Assembly (NCBI RefSeq): GCF_021869535.1
Contig: NW_026262723.1
Span: 85,500,324-85,564,323, forward strand
Origin: Mytilus californianus
Taxonomy: Eukaryota > Mollusca > Bivalvia > Mytilida > Mytilidae
Reading direction: 5' to 3'
DNA length: 64,000 nt
Under the pieces are notes generated by a model, which saw only the letters and a list, made by a program, of their open reading frames with translations, ran no database searches and was not told the DNA's origin. The position numbers and the translations under genes are program-made. Below are positions 14,101-23,595 of this stretch, one piece after another; position 1 is the first letter of the stretch, and every line of letters begins with the position of its first letter.

Positions 14101-17100
14101 TCTAAGCATGCATCATTTGTAGTAAGTGCAAAGACTGGCCAGCTTGAAGTCAGAATAATATTTTCAGGTAGGGTGACATGTCTTCCTGCACACTGTTCCC
14201 ATGTGAACTACCACATTAAAAAATATGTTGACTACAAGTTAGGATCCATACTCATATAACATTAAAATGTTTTATTATTCCTTATATGAATGTAATATTT
14301 GCCAATGGAAGTTAAACACAGTAAAATTCTTTGGCAAGTAAATTGAATTAAAGAAAATTTATTAATGTTGAGTTGGGAAATACTAACAATATGATGCATT
14401 TTAAAAATCCTAATCTTTTATTAATAGTATTTGGTAAAATTTTATCACTATGGAGATCTGTTATTAATGGGACCTGTTTGAATTAAGTCATTCCTTTTAA
14501 TCGACAAAATCAGAGAACTAATGTGATTTTGCAAGAGGCTATCAAACTAATCAATTTTGAAAAAACAAATCACCATTTTGCAAAAAAGATCTTTTGTAGA
14601 TAGTATAAAGCAAGTGTTCTCATTCTTTCACTGCAACGCCCAGAGCTTCATCTATTTTGTGATATGTATAGATTACCAGGGCTCTGCAAATTGATACTGG
14701 CTCAGAACTAGCTTTCAGTAACTGTGAGTACTCTTGTATTGGAATTTTGTGTCTTTAGTGGGTTTGTTAGTTGTTTGTTTTGCTTTGTATCAATCTGATG
14801 AGTCCAGCCCTTTCAACTTATTTTTATAGTTTGTTCTTATGTTCCCAGGTTGGGTGCTCGCAAAGGCACACACATTCTCAATGTGCCTGTCCCAAGTCAG
14901 GCACCTGCAATATAGTAGTTGTCACTTGTTACTGCATATCATATTTGTTTTTATGTTTGTTGTTTTGTACATTATAAGGCCCTTGGTTTTCTCATTTGAA
15001 TTGTTTAACATTTTGTTATGTCAGGGCCTTTATAGCTTGCTATGCGGAATGGTTTTAGGTTTTGCTAATTGTTGAAGGCTGTACGGTGAACAATAGTTGC
15101 TTGCATCTACATAGTTTGGTCTCTGGTGGATAGTTGTCTCATTGCCAAACATACCACATCTCCTTATTTTATAAGAAATTTCACATTTGCAACCAATTAA
15201 CAGTCAAGAATGATTCAACTGCAGATGGAAGTTGATGGGTAAAAAGAAAAATTGATGCACAATTGAGAAATACAACTATCAAGTTTATGTTTCTTTGAAA
15301 TGTTACTGTGAGATACAGGTAGTATTCAGGTTACTTCTATCTTTTTAAGCAGCTGTTTATGCATATCTAGACCGTTACTTAGATAACTGTGTTCATTTTA
15401 TTTCATTTAAAACAGAGTAGGCAGAGGTAACCCAAGGAATCTATCAGGAGGAAGAGATAGCAGAAATCCTGGAAATGCAGCGACATTAGGAAAGATAACT
15501 AGTCTTATGGATACTGAAATGGGAATGAGAGGTAATTCTCAAAGTCAAAGAGGGAAGTTTGATACTCCTGCTAATCAAAGGCTTGCTAAACTTGCTGGGA
15601 GTTATAATGAGGAAGATTTACACATGGCTGGTGGTAGTGATTTTGGTGCAGGGCCTAATATACATATTGGATATGGTGATGAGACGTATAATGACAGAGG
15701 AAGCAATAGGTTAACACAGAGAGGAGGCAATGATTTTGGTGATTCAGGTGGTAGAGATCAGTTTGCTGATAGACTCAATCAAGGTTACGGAGGCATAGCA
15801 GATGAGGTAAACATGGATAATTATAATCGAGGTTCTAAAACAAGTATGGATGCTGGCTATAGACAGACAATGGAGAGTGGTATGGGTGGTGGTCAATACG
15901 ACGATTATGTTAGAGATACTGGAGATGATTATAGTAGAGGGGATGATTTTAACCCGAGGCGTAGGGACAACATGCATCGTGAGATGGTCGACACTTACCA
16001 GCAGAGGAGAACAAATGTAGGTTCAGGTTACAACGATAAATCAGACCTGATGAGTATTGATAGAAATCAGCCGATTAGTTATCCAGATATATACAGCAGT
16101 AAGGGATCCTCTGGTATGAGTGAGATGTTTTCACCCAAGAAACGTAAATTTACAGAAGAACCAATGAAAAGAACATATAATGATTATTTGATGGATACAA
16201 GCATGCAAGGTAAGGTAATATATAAATGGCCTTAGTAGCTTATACTCATAGTTGGTCAATACTTACTTAACAGGAAGACACATGAGATATCATCAGTAGT
16301 TTATATGTGAAACTTTAAAAGTCTTCATACAAATTTTATCATTTATTGCCCAGTCTTTACAGATAATTTATATAGCACACAAAAAAAGCAGAGCTTAAAA
16401 ACAAGGGATGTCAAATCAGTGAAGTATTACTAATCAGGTACTCATTGGTTTTACAGACATGACAGAGTAATACTAAAGTACTGGCTCAGAAAAATATCTT
16501 CAAATTTCTCCTACATGTATTTTCATCCACTTGGAAGATAATTTTTTCTTCAGGTAAATTAATCAGTAAGTGATGGATTTCTTTTAGAAAAAATTTGAAG
16601 GACCCAGTGAACAACAGCTATTGTATTTATTAAATGAGACAAGTGAACTGACAAAAGTTTAATACCTTGAGAAAAGCTGGTGCGACATGTGCACTCTTGT
16701 TAACATATACAAACTTGAATACCTGTAGAATACACAATATCTTAGCTGTTTATACATATAAATATTGGATTATTCATCAATACAGTTTGTTCTATTCATG
16801 ATAAATACATTAGATTGTTTGTCCACCATAGATATGAAACAAAATACATGATTATATGTTGAGCAATGTTAAAAGTATTAACCAAACTACAGCATTGAAG
16901 TTTCATGAAATACACATGCAAGCCATTGCAAGGCAAAATATTTATTTTACAAAAATAGGAGGTTAAGTATGATTTAAAATATATGTGGTTGTTGTTTGTG
17001 TAGATTGTGAAATTCATTAAAAAGTTACCTTGTAGATTCCTTACGGGATGATTCAGTATTCAAGAAACCAAATATGTCACTAATGGCAGGTAGAAATCAA

Positions 17101-17226
17101 AATCAGAGAGCAATGGGAGGACAAAATAACCAGAGAGGGAGAGGAGGACAAAATAAACAGAGAGGTGGAGGAAGAGGTGGTCCAATGCCATTGATGGGGT
17201 CATTTTCAGGGAGGAAGACATATTGA
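1983..17226 (+). CDS. Gly/Asn-rich RNA-binding-type (hnRNP-like) nuclear protein, eight exons, 5' end missing
   Basis: Joined exons are 1983-2107, 3900-4231, 5292-5583, 6288-6310, 7213-7241, 9306-9377, 15416-16209 and 17036-17226. Each intron has GT-AG ends, and codon phase is kept at every junction to a TGA at 17224-17226, giving 618 residues. The first exon reads AAFLEFRSKKAAKG and resembles the RNP1 strand and following helix of an RRM. Next comes a charged segment (DEDDAYEKEEKEKQKKEQ), an RGRGG motif, and long GGNYGG and GMGGG runs. Exon 7 is rich in Asp, Gly, Asn, Arg and Tyr and carries the nuclear signal PKKRK. The last exon is RG/NQ-rich. Such composition is typical of nuclear RNA-binding proteins that form condensates. 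The RRM call rests on a short fragment, and I cannot name the orthologue. The start lies before the window. Confidence 0.8.
2288..3490. mobile_element. hAT-like non-autonomous DNA transposon in an intron
   Basis: It starts CAGGGTTCTCA and ends TGGGAACCCTG, an inverted pair with one mismatch. It is flanked directly by TAAAATG on both sides (2281-2287 and 3491-3497), a perfect 7-bp direct repeat. CAGGG-type ends fit the hAT superfamily, although hAT duplications are usually 8 bp. There is no transposase reading frame inside. It sits between the first two visible exons of the RNA-binding-type gene. Confidence 0.7.
3900..4231 (+). CDS. Exon: charged linker plus first Gly-rich domain
   Basis: The acceptor is TTTTTACAG and the donor GTGAGT. 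It encodes an acidic then Lys/Glu/Gln-rich helix-like stretch, RGRGG, a basic NNKRQAIKQKFNQARQ segment and repeated GGNYGG blocks. The GGN-type repeats are strongly biased to GGT/GGA codons. It ends in phase 0. Confidence 0.85.
4232..5291. other. Intron
   Basis: AT-rich intron. A roughly 50-bp imperfect direct duplication occurs around 4970-5060 (an ACCATTTTTATTGTGTT core repeated). Nothing else is supported. Confidence 0.6.
5292..5583 (+). CDS. Exon: Met/Gly-rich low-complexity domain
   Basis: Read in phase 0 after the AG at 5290-5291, it encodes a Met/Gln-rich start (MMNQMMAMMRMSQ), then GMGGG repeats, an RGMSRMG element and an Asp/Tyr/Gly block (YDDYGDYGGFDDYESGY). It ends in phase 1 at a GTAAGT donor. 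The composition is prion-like. Confidence 0.85.
5584..6287. other. Intron
   Basis: AT-rich intron with poly-A and poly-T runs and no other recognisable structure. Confidence 0.6.
6288..6310 (+). CDS. 23-nt microexon
   Basis: It lies between TTTTGAAG and GTAAGT. With the phase-1 base of the previous exon it reads GRRPQSLM and restores phase 0. It is identified by junction logic: this is the only reading that links the neighbouring exons in frame. It may be alternatively used. Confidence 0.6.
6311..7212. other. Intron
   Basis: AT-rich intron holding decayed copies of a repeat that contains the phrase CAATGAGACAACAACTC (around 6820), a common type of bivalve interspersed repeat. Confidence 0.5.
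7213..7241 (+). CDS. 29-nt microexon
   Basis: It follows a TTACAG acceptor, reads GNNRRGSFG plus two bases of the next codon, and ends before a GTATT donor. The phase-2 end is completed by the T that opens the exon at 9306. It is Arg/Gly-rich like its neighbours. Confidence 0.65.
7933..8108. repeat. 88-bp tandem duplication
   Basis: Two adjacent 88-bp copies (7933-8020 and 8021-8108), each starting ATAAAATGAATGCC, differ at one position (CACATC versus CTCATC). This implies a recent duplication. Confidence 0.9.
8150..8470. repeat. 71-bp minisatellite, about 4.3 copies
   Basis: The phrase AAATTGTTTTCACAG, followed by AGCACTATAAATCTC, recurs every 71 bases between about 8150 and 8470, with a few substitutions per copy. 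Confidence 0.9.
9306..9377 (+). CDS. Exon: acidic segment
   Basis: It follows ATTTTTACAG and reads SGPNDQKDSVVDLFESALDA and a few more residues, ending in phase 2 before GTAAAT. It is a predicted amphipathic acidic helix, unlike the Gly-rich neighbours. Confidence 0.75.
11845..12778 (+). mobile_element. Family A tandem-repeat element, 5' truncated
   Basis: About four units of roughly 190 bp, each with ACTCTGTGGTTAAAG and TATCCTGGATTT landmarks. They are followed by GAGCCTGCGAC, an insertion of about 150 bp, and the family-A end GTAGGCGAGACACTGGGTTC. Compared with copies at 47716 and 48925, the 5' hairpin is missing, and the 3' terminal palindrome is cut at its centre (GGGTTCCG, 12771-12778), where family B begins. 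Confidence 0.75.
12779..13962 (+). mobile_element. Family B tandem-repeat element (147-bp units)
   Basis: It opens with the hairpin-like CGACTTTTGTCG and CTCGACATAGGG. Diverged units with a period of 146-147 bp follow: GGTCAACTAT starts at 13471, 13618 and 13764. Each unit carries GACCTTGACCTCATTTTC. It ends in a unique tail finishing ACATTTCAGCGTGTGCACTC. The layout matches bivalve pearl-type elements, which have unique ends and a core of tandem repeats. No protein is coded. Confidence 0.75.
13983..14226 (+). mobile_element. tRNA-derived SINE, bivalve Deu-domain type
   Basis: The head has a pol III A-box-like TAGTTCAGAGG, a GCAGGAGG arm and a decayed B-box (GGGATTAATCC). A body with CAAAGACTGGCCAGCTTGA and GTCAGAATAAT follows. 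I recognise this as similar to the BivaD-SINE family of bivalves. The B-box decay suggests it is no longer transcribed. Confidence 0.7.
14640..15180 (+). repeat. Interspersed repeat G (long copy)
   Basis: It contains CCTGTCCCAAGTCAGGCACC, GGCCCTTGGTTTTCTCATTT, a GCGGAATGG motif and GGTGGATAGTTGTCTCATTG, ending CATACCACATCTCCTTATTT. The last 230 bp are repeated, diverged, at 55387-55620. This is a common bivalve repeat, probably the 3' end of a retroelement. Confidence 0.65.
15416..16209 (+). CDS. Largest exon: Asp/Gly/Arg/Tyr-rich region with nuclear signal
   Basis: The acceptor is AAAACAG at 15410-15415. Using the next AG would put a stop codon in frame, which fixes the start. It reads IVGRGNPRNLSGGRDSRN and on through repeated D-Y-G and G-G-R motifs, with the basic cluster SPKKRKF near the end. 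It ends in phase 1 at GTAAGG. It is the longest exon seen, at 794 nt. Confidence 0.85.
16210..17035. other. Intron
   Basis: AT-rich. A short stretch near 16678 (GGTGCGACATGTGCACTCTT) resembles the 3' tip of family B. Nothing else is supported. Confidence 0.55.
17036..17226 (+). CDS. Last exon: RG/NQ-rich C-terminus and stop
   Basis: It follows TTGTAG, completes an Asp codon, and reads DSLRDDSVFKKPNM, then Asn/Gln/Arg/Gly repeats (NNQRGRGGQNKQRGGGRGG), ending GRKTY and a TGA at 17224-17226. RGG clusters are common RNA-binding and arginine-methylation sites. Confidence 0.85.
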
Positions 17227-18984
17227 AGGTTTTATTTTAGTATATAGTGAAGGGGACAGGGATACTATCCTTTTAAAAGTGGAATTCTGGCCATTAAAAT
17301 ACAAGCTCACATACAACATTGAAATTATATATATGTAAATTTGCTAGTCAGAATATAATAACTTTGGACATTTGAGTTTTGAATTTTATGTAGATGCATT
17401 TGTATTTTTTACTTTCAGGGTTTTCAGTCAAAAACTACCAAGACCCCTGAGTTTTTTGTGAACGATAAGACACTGTTAACTTTGTATGTGATAATCATGG
17501 AGGCTGAATTAAATTGGTTTTCATACAGATTCCTTAACTTACATATAACAGCTGCAGTAAGTTATTAAGTTAACATTTTGTTTACCCATTTGTATGATTT
17601 TTATATTTTAATTCATCTATGAAATATTGAAAAGCAAACAAATAATTCCAGTTCTGTAAGGTTTAATTTATATAAAAAAATTTAAACCGAAATACTCAGA
17701 ACAGATATATTTGATTTTAGGACATGATAGAAAAAATAAAAAGAGTGGATTTTTCAATTATTCAATATGGTACTTTGCTATAGAAACTTTTCATTATATT
17801 TTATCATTGTGAACATTTCAGTGTTGTTATATTTATTCATTTACACACTTCATTATTTACATACTATTATATTGAAAAACATAGGCTGGATTCTTTATAA
17901 AGAACCTTTTTATAGGTTTTTTTTACTTGATCTGTAAGAGGGAAACAGACTCTATCATTTTTTTGTGATTTTATTGATTTACATTTTCTAAATGGTGATA
18001 TATGTATTGGTTTTAAAATATATATGATTTTAACCATGACCATGATTCATTGTTGTTTACAGCTTTCAATCTAAACATTTTTCATTTTGACATGAACTTA
18101 AGCTAAATATCTTAAATATGGAAAAAAAAATGTTAAAAAAATAAATTTGAACAAAGCTGTAAACAATTATGAGCCATTTTTTCAAGAGTAAAATTAAAAT
18201 TATGAAATTGTAGTGAAACATAAATATACAATATCAGTTTAAATATTGTACATGCAAGATCTATACAAAATATTGTACATGCAAGATCTATATACAAATA
18301 TTGTTATTTCATGTTTTATCAGTCCATTTTGGATTTTATACAAAAATTATTTTGCAATCTGGATTCTGACATTGCAATATTTATTTATCTGTAGCATTGA
18401 TTATACAATAAATAAACAGTATTGGTTAAATTGTAAAAACCAATTTGAGACTAATGTGAAATGTAATGCAGGTTTTGTTTCTTAGAAAAAAAGAACTATT
18501 TTAGGTTCCTTGACTTTGGTTTAGGTTAACCTCATTCAAGTTTTACATTGAATTTTCAATATATTTTAATCCGAAACAACAAAAATATTTCTGAAAATGA
18601 GTTGCCAAAGGGTCCATTCTTCTTGATGATAATTGTTCATTGTTAGAAACACTTGTTGTTCAGACAATTACAATAAAAGTACCCTTTTATTATTGTACAT
18701 GACTGAATCATTAAAAGATATTGTGTAGAATGAAGCAAACTCTGTAATCATAGCCTACCTATGTTTTCTGTTGTTTTAGTATTTTTGATACATACACTCG
18801 ACCAATCATTAGACTTTTTTTTCATTATCAAATAAATATTATTTTGTTTGCACTTTACTGTTATAAAGAAACTTAAAAATGAATATTGCTTATGTTTATT
18901 ACCTGTATTATGATGTATTATAATAAAGAAAATGAATTGATGTGCAGCTGTATAGTATTGCATTGTACTACTAACCCTTTTTAT
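17227..18984 (+). other. Probable 3' UTR and downstream sequence
   Basis: AT-rich with no coding potential. AATAAA signals occur at 18140-18145 and 18407-18416, either of which could serve for polyadenylation. The true transcript end is not visible. Confidence 0.4.
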
Positions 18985-19525
18985 ACGGCCACAACATTTT
19001 TGCAGTCGTATAATGGTATGACGTCTTCGTCCAGAGACATTTGGTTTCCAGACAGTAACTTGAGTATAAGTGTATGGATCTCTATGAAATTGTACCACAC
19101 CACAAAAGGAAGGTTGGAATTGATTTTAGGGATTATTGTCCTAACTGTTTAGGAATTAGGGGCCAAAAACAAGCATTTTTCTTGTTTCAGGACAATCACT
19201 TGAGTATATGTGTATGGATCTCTATGAAATTGAACCACAAGGCTTCATACCTCAAAAGTTGAATTCTTGGGTTCTTTGATATGCCGAATCTAACCATGTA
19301 ATTTGATTTTGGATATTGGACCATAATAGGTAAATGTCATATTTCAAATTTTTAAGACCACATTCATTCTGTGTGTCAGAAACCTACACTGTGTCAAATA
19401 TTTAATCACAGTCCAAATTCAGTGCTGTATCAAGCTTGAATGTTGTGTCCATACTTTCCCCAACTGTTCAGGGTTCGACCTCCACAGTCGTTTCAAGCTG
19501 CACCCTGTGGAGCATTTGATGAAAC
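18985..19525 (+). mobile_element. Family C interspersed element
   Basis: It starts with a hairpin (TATACGGCC paired with GCAGTCGTATAA around 18992-19013), then GACATTTGGTTTCCAGACAG and GTATAAGTGTATGGATCTCT twice. The tail has GCTGTATCAAGCTTGAATG and a partial copy of the hairpin near its end. Related pieces lie at 25580-26020, 26595-26770, 44877-45030 and 45665-45965. Confidence 0.6.
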
Positions 19526-19582
19526 ACTTTGAATTGCATATTTCTGACGAATTTCAATGGGTTTTAGAGCTAATTTCCTAAT

Positions 19583-19720
19583 GCTTGTAGAGTAAGACTT
19601 TGGTTGACTTGCTTGCTTTGCTTGTATAAACGTTTGCCTTAGCATTGTAATTAAGATTGACATCTGCATACAATATAGAAAGGCAGAGTTAAACCTGTAT
19701 ACATTATATTTAGATTTGAT
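19583..19720 (+). repeat. Half copy of the 28614-28937 foldback element
   Basis: It shares TGACTTGCTTGCTTTGCTTG, TTAAGATTGACATCTG and the AACCTGTATACATTATATTT core with one arm of the foldback element at 28614-28937. Confidence 0.6.
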
Positions 19721-19776
19721 TTGAGGTTATCCTGGAGGTTAGGAACACCCAATTGTACATGTAAACATTACATGAC

Positions 19777-20398
19777 AAATATTATCCACAGGTCAAACAT
19801 ATTAGTTGTATTGAATGATTGTAAGGTGTACATGTCAATCAAGCTGGTATCATCTGAACTTGACCCCAGTTTCATGGTTCATTTGTCAATGTTAAGTTTT
19901 TTGTGTTTTGGTCTGTTTTTCAAATACTAATAGCAATAGTCAGCTATATTTGGTGTATGGAATTATTGTAAGGTGTACATGTTTGTCTGGCTGGTATCAT
20001 CTGGCTTGACCTCATTTTCATGGTTCATTGGTAAATGTTAAGTTTTTGTGTTTTGATCTGTTTTGCAAATACCAATAGCTATATTTGGTGTATGGAATAA
20101 TTATAAGGTGAACATGTCTGGCAGGTATCATCTGACCTTGACCTCAGATTCATTGGTCAATGTTAAGTTTTTGTGTTTTGGTCTGTTTTTCATAGCAATA
20201 GGTCAAGCATATTTGGTGTATGAAATGATTGTAACATGAGCTTGTAGGTCTGGAAGGTATCATCTGACTTTGACCTCATTTTCATGGTTCATTGGTCAAT
20301 GTCAATTTTTGTGTTTTAGTCTGTTTTTCAAGTACTATAATCAATAGGACAACTTTGTTTGATGTATGGAATAATTGTAAGGTGTACATGTCTGTTAG
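19777..20398 (+). mobile_element. Family B element, left part (interrupted)
   Basis: Four to five diverged 147-bp-type units, marked by AAGGTGTACATGTCTG and TTGACCTCATTTTCATGG. The element breaks off at about 20398, where a minus-strand PLE begins, and its characteristic 3' tail reappears at 22500-22611. Confidence 0.75.
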
Positions 20399-20407
20399 AA
20401 ATGTTAA

Positions 20408-22496
20408 AAGAGAGGCAAAAGATACTAAAGGGACATTTAAACTCATAGTTGAAAATAAACTGACAATGCCATGGCTAAAAAAGAAAAAGACAAACAACAG
20501 TACTGAGCAACACGAACCCCACCAAAAACTGGGGGTGATCTCAGATGCTCCGGAAGGGTAAGCAGATCCTACTCCACATGTGACACCCGTCGTCTTGCTC
20601 ATGTTAGTACAAACCCGGTGATTCTGTAGGTCAAATTCGGGACAAAGGGGACAGGATTGTAGTTACGACAATTGGAACATATCTGTCGTCATCTGTGAAA
20701 CAGATATTCCATAACGGTCAACCAACTTGTGATGGTGTACATAAAATTTGCGAAGAGATGATTTCAACTTCACAAATTGGAACTCTTGGTTTGATAGCTT
20801 CCTTGTGAGTAGCAACCAAGGCAATCATGATAGGAAATACAACCCCTGGAATATCGTATCAACTGGGACATATACAAGTATAGTCCGTATGCAGGTGCTG
20901 CTGGAATGTTTCTAGAAATAAGAAAATGTGGTATGAGTGCCAATGAGACAACTCTCCATACTACATAGAAATGGAGAGTTCACAATTGGGAAGCTGAAAT
21001 CATCTATCTTGTTTTGTTTTCAACCTACCCTCATTGTCAATTTCTAGATATAAGTCAAGATATGAGGCAGACTTAACTGTATCTGTTGTATCCTTTATCT
21101 GAAGTTCGATAGGATAGATTCAACATAGTCACCAAATACTGAATTATTTAATGAGAGAACATCGTATATATAGAGAAAAGTGAAGTAAAAGGATACTGCT
21201 AACTTCTTTTCTTTCTTCCCAAAAGAGGGACGAAAGATACCAGAGGGACAGTCAAGCTCACCGATCGAAAACAAACTGATACATAGAAATGGAAAGTTCA
21301 CAATTGGGAAGCTGAAATCATCTCTTTTGTCGTAAAGTAATGTTTTCAACCGACCCTCATTGTCAATTTCTAGATGTAAGTCAAGATATGAGGCAGACTT
21401 AACTGTGTCTGTAGTATCCTTTATCTCTAGTTCGATGGGATAGATTTGTTCAACATAGTCACCAAATTTTGTATTATTTAGTGAGAGAACATCATCTATA
21501 TAGCGGAACGTAAAGTTAAAGGATATTGCTTACTTATCTTTCTTCCTAAGAAGTTCCTGTATGAAATCAGCCTCATAATAATAAAGAAACAAGTCGGCAA
21601 GAAGAGGGACACAATTGGTTCCCATTGGAATTCCGACAGTCTGTTGAAAAACACGTCCTCCAAACGTAACAAATATGTTGTCAATCAAGAAATCAAGCAT
21701 CTTGATAATGTCAGTTTCAGAGAATTTTTTGTTTGAATCAGAGTGATTCTTTACAAAGTAGGATTTATCCCTCTCCTAAGAAGTTCCTGTATGAAATCAG
21801 CCTCATATGAATAAAGGAAAAAGTCGGCAAGAAGAGGAGCACAGTTGGTTCCCATGGGAATGCAGATTGTTTAATGAAAAACACGTCCAAACGTAATAAA
21901 TATGTTGTCAATCAAGAAATCAAGCATCTTGATAATGTCAGTTTCAGAGATTTTGTTATTGAATTAGAGTGGTTTTTTTACAAAGTACAATTTATCCCTC
22001 CCTAAGATAAGATCTACGTTGGCCATTCTTTTTTATGAAACCAAGCAGGACCAACTCTTTCAATTTGTCTTTTAGTTTGGAATGGGGTATACTTGTGTAA
22101 AGTGAAGAAAAGTCAAATGTTTTAATACTATTGCATGATGAAAGAGTCTTAGATTGTATGTACTCTAAAAGATCTTTGGAATTTTTTAGTATCCACATCT
22201 GATTCACGCCACCTCTAGAATAGGCAGTTTCACAATTAATTTGAAGCCAGGCTTTGATTGCTGATAAAATTGTTGTTAATAATTTAGAAAGAGGTTTCGT
22301 GGAGCACTTTGAAGACCCAGCAATATAACATTGCTTGTAAGGACACTTGTGTAGTTTAGGTATACAATACAGTGAAGGAAAAACCAGTTCTTCATCTTTG
22401 GTTGAAATTCCAAAAGAACATAGAACGGACCTTTGATTATCCAGGATTTCCTCCTTGGTAAGTGTCGTGGGGGAATATGTTGAGTTTTCAAGTTAA
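20408..22496 (-). pseudogene. PLE-type reverse transcriptase fragment (PLE1), rearranged
   Basis: The minus strand encodes pieces of a Penelope-like reverse transcriptase closely related to the one at 55958-57109, including KTFDFSSLYTSIPHSKLKD (motif A region) near 22100 and the GIPMGTNC motif B region near 21630. The frame is broken by frameshifts, and segments are duplicated in place: AAGAAGTTCCTGTATGAAATC recurs at 21547 and 21778, and the block around GTTCACAATTGGGAAGC recurs near 20975 and 21298. 20408-20980 carries non-coding repeat, including a reverse copy of the repeat at 31150-31385. It is dead. Confidence 0.75.
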
Positions 22497-22499
22497 AAA

Positions 22500-22611
22500 T
22501 GTTAAGTAATGTGATACTTGTAGTAAAAAAATTATCTTTAAGACTTCCAACATAAAATCAGTGGTCAGTAAAACAGGCGAGACATTTCAGTGTGTGCACT
22601 CTTTACTTTCT
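22500..22611 (+). mobile_element. Family B 3' tail (continuation after PLE1)
   Basis: GTGATACTTGTAGTAAAA, CAACATAAAATCAGTGGTCA and ACATTTCAGTGTGTGCACTC match the tails at 13870-13962 and 44780-44875. PLE1 therefore lies inside one family B element. Confidence 0.75.
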
Positions 22612-23595
22612 ATTTGTCTCTCTTTCGAGATCACGGCAATCCGTAAGTTAAGTTGACATAATAAAAAGGTACATTCTGTGCCAGATTAAAAAAATCAGGT
22701 ACACATGTTTTATTACAAAGAATTGTCTTGGCATTTATGTATCTTGCAGGTATCCACAGTGTAAACATTTATTTCTATGCATGCATTACGAGTCATGCAA
22801 ATCCTTTCCTGTATATCCAGTAGGCAGTGCAATGCTTATTATAAATTTGGTGATAAATGACAGATAGACCATTGTTGACACTTGAGATTAATGACAAAAA
22901 TGTCACTAGAAAGTAAAAAAATTGAGACAAAATGACTTTTTTAAAAACTTTTAAGGATATCTACTAGTTGTTCATAATTGTAGTTTACGCCAGATTTACC
23001 ACTATGGTTAAAAGATTGTAAAGTCTTTTCTATATTGATCATTATTATATTCACCCATCAGTTCATCAGTAGAGACAGAAAACTCACTCTTATTTACAAA
23101 ATATTATTTTTTTATTTGATGAAAATCATTAATTTTACTATCAATATAAAAGAAAATTTTCAATTGTTTGTACCAGTACTATCTAAAACTACAAATCCGG
23201 AAACCAGAAACCTCAGACCCCAGTTTATGTGAAAGGTAGAATTCATGTACTCTTGCACAAATCTTTCATTTAGCAGAATAAATTAAAAAAAAAAAAAATT
23301 ATTTGCAGAATTTATAACTAAAAAATGTCTTTAGTTAATTTTAATTAAAAATGAATTGAAAGTATTCAAGAAAACCTTGATGAATAAATAAATGCCATAT
23401 AAAATCGCGAAGAAGAAAATGACTCTTAACACCAGTGACTTGCTGAACATGTTAAGATAACATAAAAAGTATAAATCATCAAGTCGATTAGATACAATGT
23501 GGCAATGAATAGCCACTTTTTACATCAAACCATGATGGTATCTGTTTATACATAAGCTTTTGATTATAATTGCATTTTAAAGTGAACTTTGACTA
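22612..23595. other. Intergenic sequence
   Basis: AT-rich; I see no gene or repeat. It lies downstream of B-box/propeller copy 1. Confidence 0.5.

Larger units (their letters stand above)
9378..15415. other. Large intron built from repeats
   Basis: A six-kilobase intron. 9378-11844 shows no recognisable feature beyond AT-rich sequence. 11845-14226 holds three interspersed elements in a row, and 14640-15180 holds another. Confidence 0.6.

Noticed and set aside
14791..14830. CTGATGAGTCC, a possible second hammerhead core
   Set aside because: No stem II followed by GAAA and no pairing stem I could be found.
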